A stretch of 7,100 nucleotides of DNA, from assembly GCA_049658145.1 (NCBI GenBank), contig JBASOJ010000096.1, positions 1-7,100 of the forward strand, given 5' to 3'. The position numbers were made by a program, and so were the translations under genes. Below are positions 5,460-7,100 of this stretch, piece after piece. This DNA comes from UBA6100 sp049658145 (GTDB lineage: Bacteria > Actinomycetota > Coriobacteriia > Anaerosomatales > Anaerosomataceae). The stretch's first letter is position 1. Each line of letters begins with the position of its first letter. The notes under the pieces are model-generated. The model had not been told where the DNA came from, searched no databases, and saw only the letters and a program-made list of their open reading frames with translations.

Positions 5460-5652
5460 CGTGTCCCCCTTGCCGCAATGCCCTCCTCCCGCAAGGATGG
5501 GCCGGCACCGCCGAGCCAGTCAAGGGAGGTACGGGACCGCGTGCTAGGCTTGGGGCGTACGGGCCCGCCGGGCTTCGCCGATGCCGGGAACCGGCGCACA
5601 ATCGCGGGGAAGGCACTCGACGGCAATGCCCGTCCGGGGCATGTAGGGGGGA
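5460..5652. promoter_or_regulatory. Divergent intergenic region
   Basis: This gap separates the minus-strand membrane-protein gene from the plus-strand operon and must carry promoters for both. On the minus strand TTGACT (5523-5518) is a good -35, but the only -10 at suitable spacing is poor (CATCCT, 5499-5494). On the plus strand TAGGCT (5545-5550) resembles a high-GC -10 box without a matching -35. I found no clear operator palindrome. Confidence 0.3.
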
Positions 5653-5909
5653 ATGGGCGAGTTCTCCGACAGCGTGGATGCCTTCCGCAGCGCGACGACG
5701 ACGCCAACTTCTTCAGGTTCCACGAGAGCTCGGGGTGCGCGGAATACCCTCCGAAGCCATTCAGCCGCTACCGATCGGGAATGCACGGGAGCCTCGCTAG
5801 GAAGAGGGACAGGCTCAAGAAGGCCACGGCGGCAGAGCTTGAGTCGTGGGTCCCGCACCGGGCCCTTATGGACGGGTGGGGAAAGGGGCAGCATGGCATT
5901 CTTAGATGA
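5653..5909 (+). pseudogene. Small gene with an apparent frameshift, first in the plus-strand operon
   Basis: ATG 5653 follows a G-rich run (AGGGGGGA) that could serve as SD, and opens MGEFSDSVDAFRSA with nearly every codon ending in G or C. Near 5690-5702, in a GACGACGAC run, the GC3 signal moves one base back into another frame. That frame continues DDDANFFRFHESSGCAEYPP, then RKRDRLKKATAAELESWVPH, and stops with TGA at 5909, again with over 80 percent G/C-ending codons. Joined, these give about 85 residues. The stop overlaps the next gene's ATG by 17 bases, a normal coupled layout. Either a base has been lost (mutation or sequence error) or a -1 shift occurs during translation; I see no classical slippery heptamer. 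If the shift is disregarded, ATG 5781 could start a 42-residue protein. No family is recognised. Confidence 0.45.
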
Positions 5910-6294
5910 CGTGGACAGCATGCTCGACGAGGAACGGCAGAGGGCCGCTGCCCGAAGGGACGAGCAGACACGGTTGGACGAGGCCAACCTGGCCGTGGCG
6001 ACAGAGCTGGGGGAGATGGCGAGGGAGTTCGCCTCGGCGATGGCCCGGCTCGACGCTCGCCGCAGCGCGGACGGGCTCTGGCGGGTCGCCGAACGCTACT
6101 ACGTGGACGACGAGGGCAACTACTTCCTGGAGGACATCGGGTCGGACTCCGTCATGAGGCCCCGGCGGGAGCAGCGGTTCGACCGCCAGGGGATGGCCGT
6201 GGACCTCTCCGACGAGCGGGACCGCATGCGGAAGCGGATGACCCAACGCCTCCGCGCCGCGGCCGAGGAGAGAGCGACACGCGAGCTGCAGTGA
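5893..6294 (+). CDS. Coiled-coil hypothetical protein, tandem paralogue A
   Basis: The product has 133 highly charged residues and no membrane segment or signal peptide. Residues 10-55 form a long helix, probably a coiled coil, ending in ELGEMAREFASAM. The middle block holds DGLWR and ERYYVDDEGNYF, a short beta-type segment. The C-terminal part has GMAVDLSDERDRMRKRM and another Arg/Glu-rich helix. The start was set at ATG 5893 because AAAGGGG lies just upstream and MAFLDD aligns with MGFFDN of the next gene; the frame is open back to 5653, but that extension loses coding character and overlaps another GC3-rich frame. It is about the same length as its neighbour and clearly paralogous to it. 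I do not recognise the family. Confidence 0.72.
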   Translation: MAFLDDVDSMLDEERQRAAARRDEQTRLDEANLAVATELGEMAREFASAMARLDARRSADGLWRVAERYYVDDEGNYFLEDIGSDSVMRPRREQRFDRQGMAVDLSDERDRMRKRMTQRLRAAAEERATRELQ

Positions 6295-6330
6295 CGCGGG
6301 CATCACGACAGCATCAGGAAGGGATGCACC

Positions 6331-6729
6331 GTGGGTTTCTTCGATAACCCAGAGGAGATGGTACGCCGACAAGGTGAGGAGATCGACAACCTCGACAGGC
6401 TGAACGAGGCCCTCGAAGCGGAGATGGTCGAGATGGCGAGGGAGTTCGCGAAGTCGATGGAGGCTCTCGGCGTGCCGGCCGACGGGCGGGGCCTGTGGGC
6501 TGCGGGAAGAAAGCCCGGAGAACGCTGCTACGTGGACCGCTATGGACGCCATTTCCAGCAAGGGATGTCCTCGGGGGTCGAGATCGGGGAGCTGAAGCAG
6601 GTGCACTACTACCGCCCGGGTATGAGGGTTGATCTGACGTACACCAGGGATCGAGTGAAGGAGAGGTTCCGCAGCATCCTGAAGGAGGCCGCGCGCGACA
6701 GAGCCCTTCAGGAACGCGAGGAGGGCTGA
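6331..6729 (+). CDS. Coiled-coil hypothetical protein, tandem paralogue B
   Basis: The product has 132 residues. It aligns with the preceding gene product along its whole length: MGFFDN at the start, LDRLNEALEAEMVEMAREFA then KSM at about 22-43, GLW near 54, a Cys-Tyr-Val-Asp segment (CYVDRYGRHF), GMRVDLTYTRDRVKERF and a charged final helix. The start is GTG with AGGAAGGG seven bases upstream. The 20 bases encoding EMAREFA are identical in both genes (6013-6032 and 6430-6449), so this is a duplication that has since diverged. Only one base separates its stop from the nucleotidyltransferase ATG, so the two are surely co-translated. Function is unknown; the conserved GLW...YVD..G..F segment is the likely functional site. 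Confidence 0.75.
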   Translation: MGFFDNPEEMVRRQGEEIDNLDRLNEALEAEMVEMAREFAKSMEALGVPADGRGLWAAGRKPGERCYVDRYGRHFQQGMSSGVEIGELKQVHYYRPGMRVDLTYTRDRVKERFRSILKEAARDRALQEREEG

Positions 6730-6730
6730 G

Positions 6731-7084
6731 ATGCCCTACGGGAGGCCTAGGGAAGAGCACGACCCGCGGTTCCCGCTGCCACCGGTGCCAACGCTGAACC
6801 TGCTAGCATCGAACGTCCCCCGGGTCCTCACCGTCCTTGCCGGCCGCTACGAGGACCCGTTCCTCTACGGCTCCCTGGCCCGGGGCGAGGCCGTGGCTGG
6901 CAGCGACATCGACATCGCCGCCACTGCGGTCGAGAGCCTGGACCCCTACTGGGACCGTCGCCTGTCCCTGGAGCTCTCCTGGCTTCTAGGGCACCCCGTG
7001 GACCTGATCCGGTGGGACCGCATGTCCCCGGAGCACCGAGCCACGGCGGAGCGGGACGCCCTCCCCCTCCACTGCCTGGGGTGA
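6731..7084 (+). CDS. MNT-type minimal nucleotidyltransferase (MntA-like)
   Basis: The product has 117 residues. It carries the complete GSX10DXD signature of minimal nucleotidyltransferases: GSLARGEAVAGSDIDI, with Gly47-Ser48, Asp59 and Asp61, and a likely third metal-binding Asp at 91 in GHPVDLIRW. Such enzymes transfer nucleotides from NTPs to proteins or small molecules. MntA-type members act as antitoxins that AMPylate a HEPN ribonuclease toxin. GGAGGG lies five bases before the ATG, which is one base after the stop of paralogue B. No HEPN gene lies upstream; any partner would have to start beyond the right edge, or the coiled-coil proteins themselves may be the substrates or partners. 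The N-terminal 25 residues are Pro-rich and atypical. Confidence 0.85.
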   Translation: MPYGRPREEHDPRFPLPPVPTLNLLASNVPRVLTVLAGRYEDPFLYGSLARGEAVAGSDIDIAATAVESLDPYWDRRLSLELSWLLGHPVDLIRWDRMSPEHRATAERDALPLHCLG

Positions 7085-7100
7085 CGCCAGGGCGCTCGCC

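Noticed and set aside
4561..5616. A 351-codon minus-strand frame and several plus-strand frames over the membrane-protein gene.
   Set aside because: Their Gly/Arg/Pro-rich translations are typical shadows of a GC-rich gene; the 459-residue frame has the domain structure and ribosome site.
5653..6294. A 213-residue version of paralogue A starting at 5653.
   Set aside because: The added 80 residues are Ser/Arg/Thr-rich, overlap a different GC3-rich frame and have no counterpart in paralogue B.

Overview
The window is about 7.1 kb of GC-rich bacterial DNA. Real genes use mostly G/C-ending codons, start at ATG or GTG and have strong purine-rich Shine-Dalgarno (SD) sites. No rRNA, tRNA or housekeeping operon is present, so the taxon cannot be fixed. 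The mix of a toxin-antitoxin (TA) pair, integron-like attC sites, a stray MraZ paralogue, a DUF5063-type protein, orphan families and damaged genes points to an accessory region of a high-GC bacterium.

Left part (1-1640): two hairpins at about 156-243 and 1048-1108 share the 10-mer CTAACGTCTG. Read on the minus strand they end in GTTAGAT and GTTAGCA and carry single unpaired bases in the left arm, as integron attC sites do. Each lies at the end of a reading frame. A DUF5677-like gene on the plus strand lies between them. A complete PF09720-type antitoxin/ParE-type toxin pair on the minus strand ends right beside the second hairpin. I read this as a small gene-cassette-like array without an integrase in view.

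Middle-left (1640-2578): almost a kilobase with no convincing gene. Its right half holds an unusual field of short repeats: five exact copies of GGGCACCAAA in both orientations, and two blocks of 10-bp-periodic repeats facing each other across a dyad.

Centre (2579-4079, minus strand): a MraZ-like double SpoVT/AbrB transcription factor follows a DUF5063-like gene, probably as one operon. Upstream lies a short, possibly frameshifted coding stretch of unknown identity.

Right part (4080-7100): a minus-strand membrane protein starts with four ten-residue GNP-type repeats and ends in a domain like the C-terminal domain of ribosomal protein L7/L12. Divergent from it is a plus-strand operon: a small apparently frameshifted gene, two tandem paralogous coiled-coil proteins sharing EMAREFA, and a minimal nucleotidyltransferase (MNT) of the MntA type with a complete GSX10DXD motif. 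The paralogue pair has no family I recognise; its coupling to an MNT enzyme is the best candidate here for an undescribed module.
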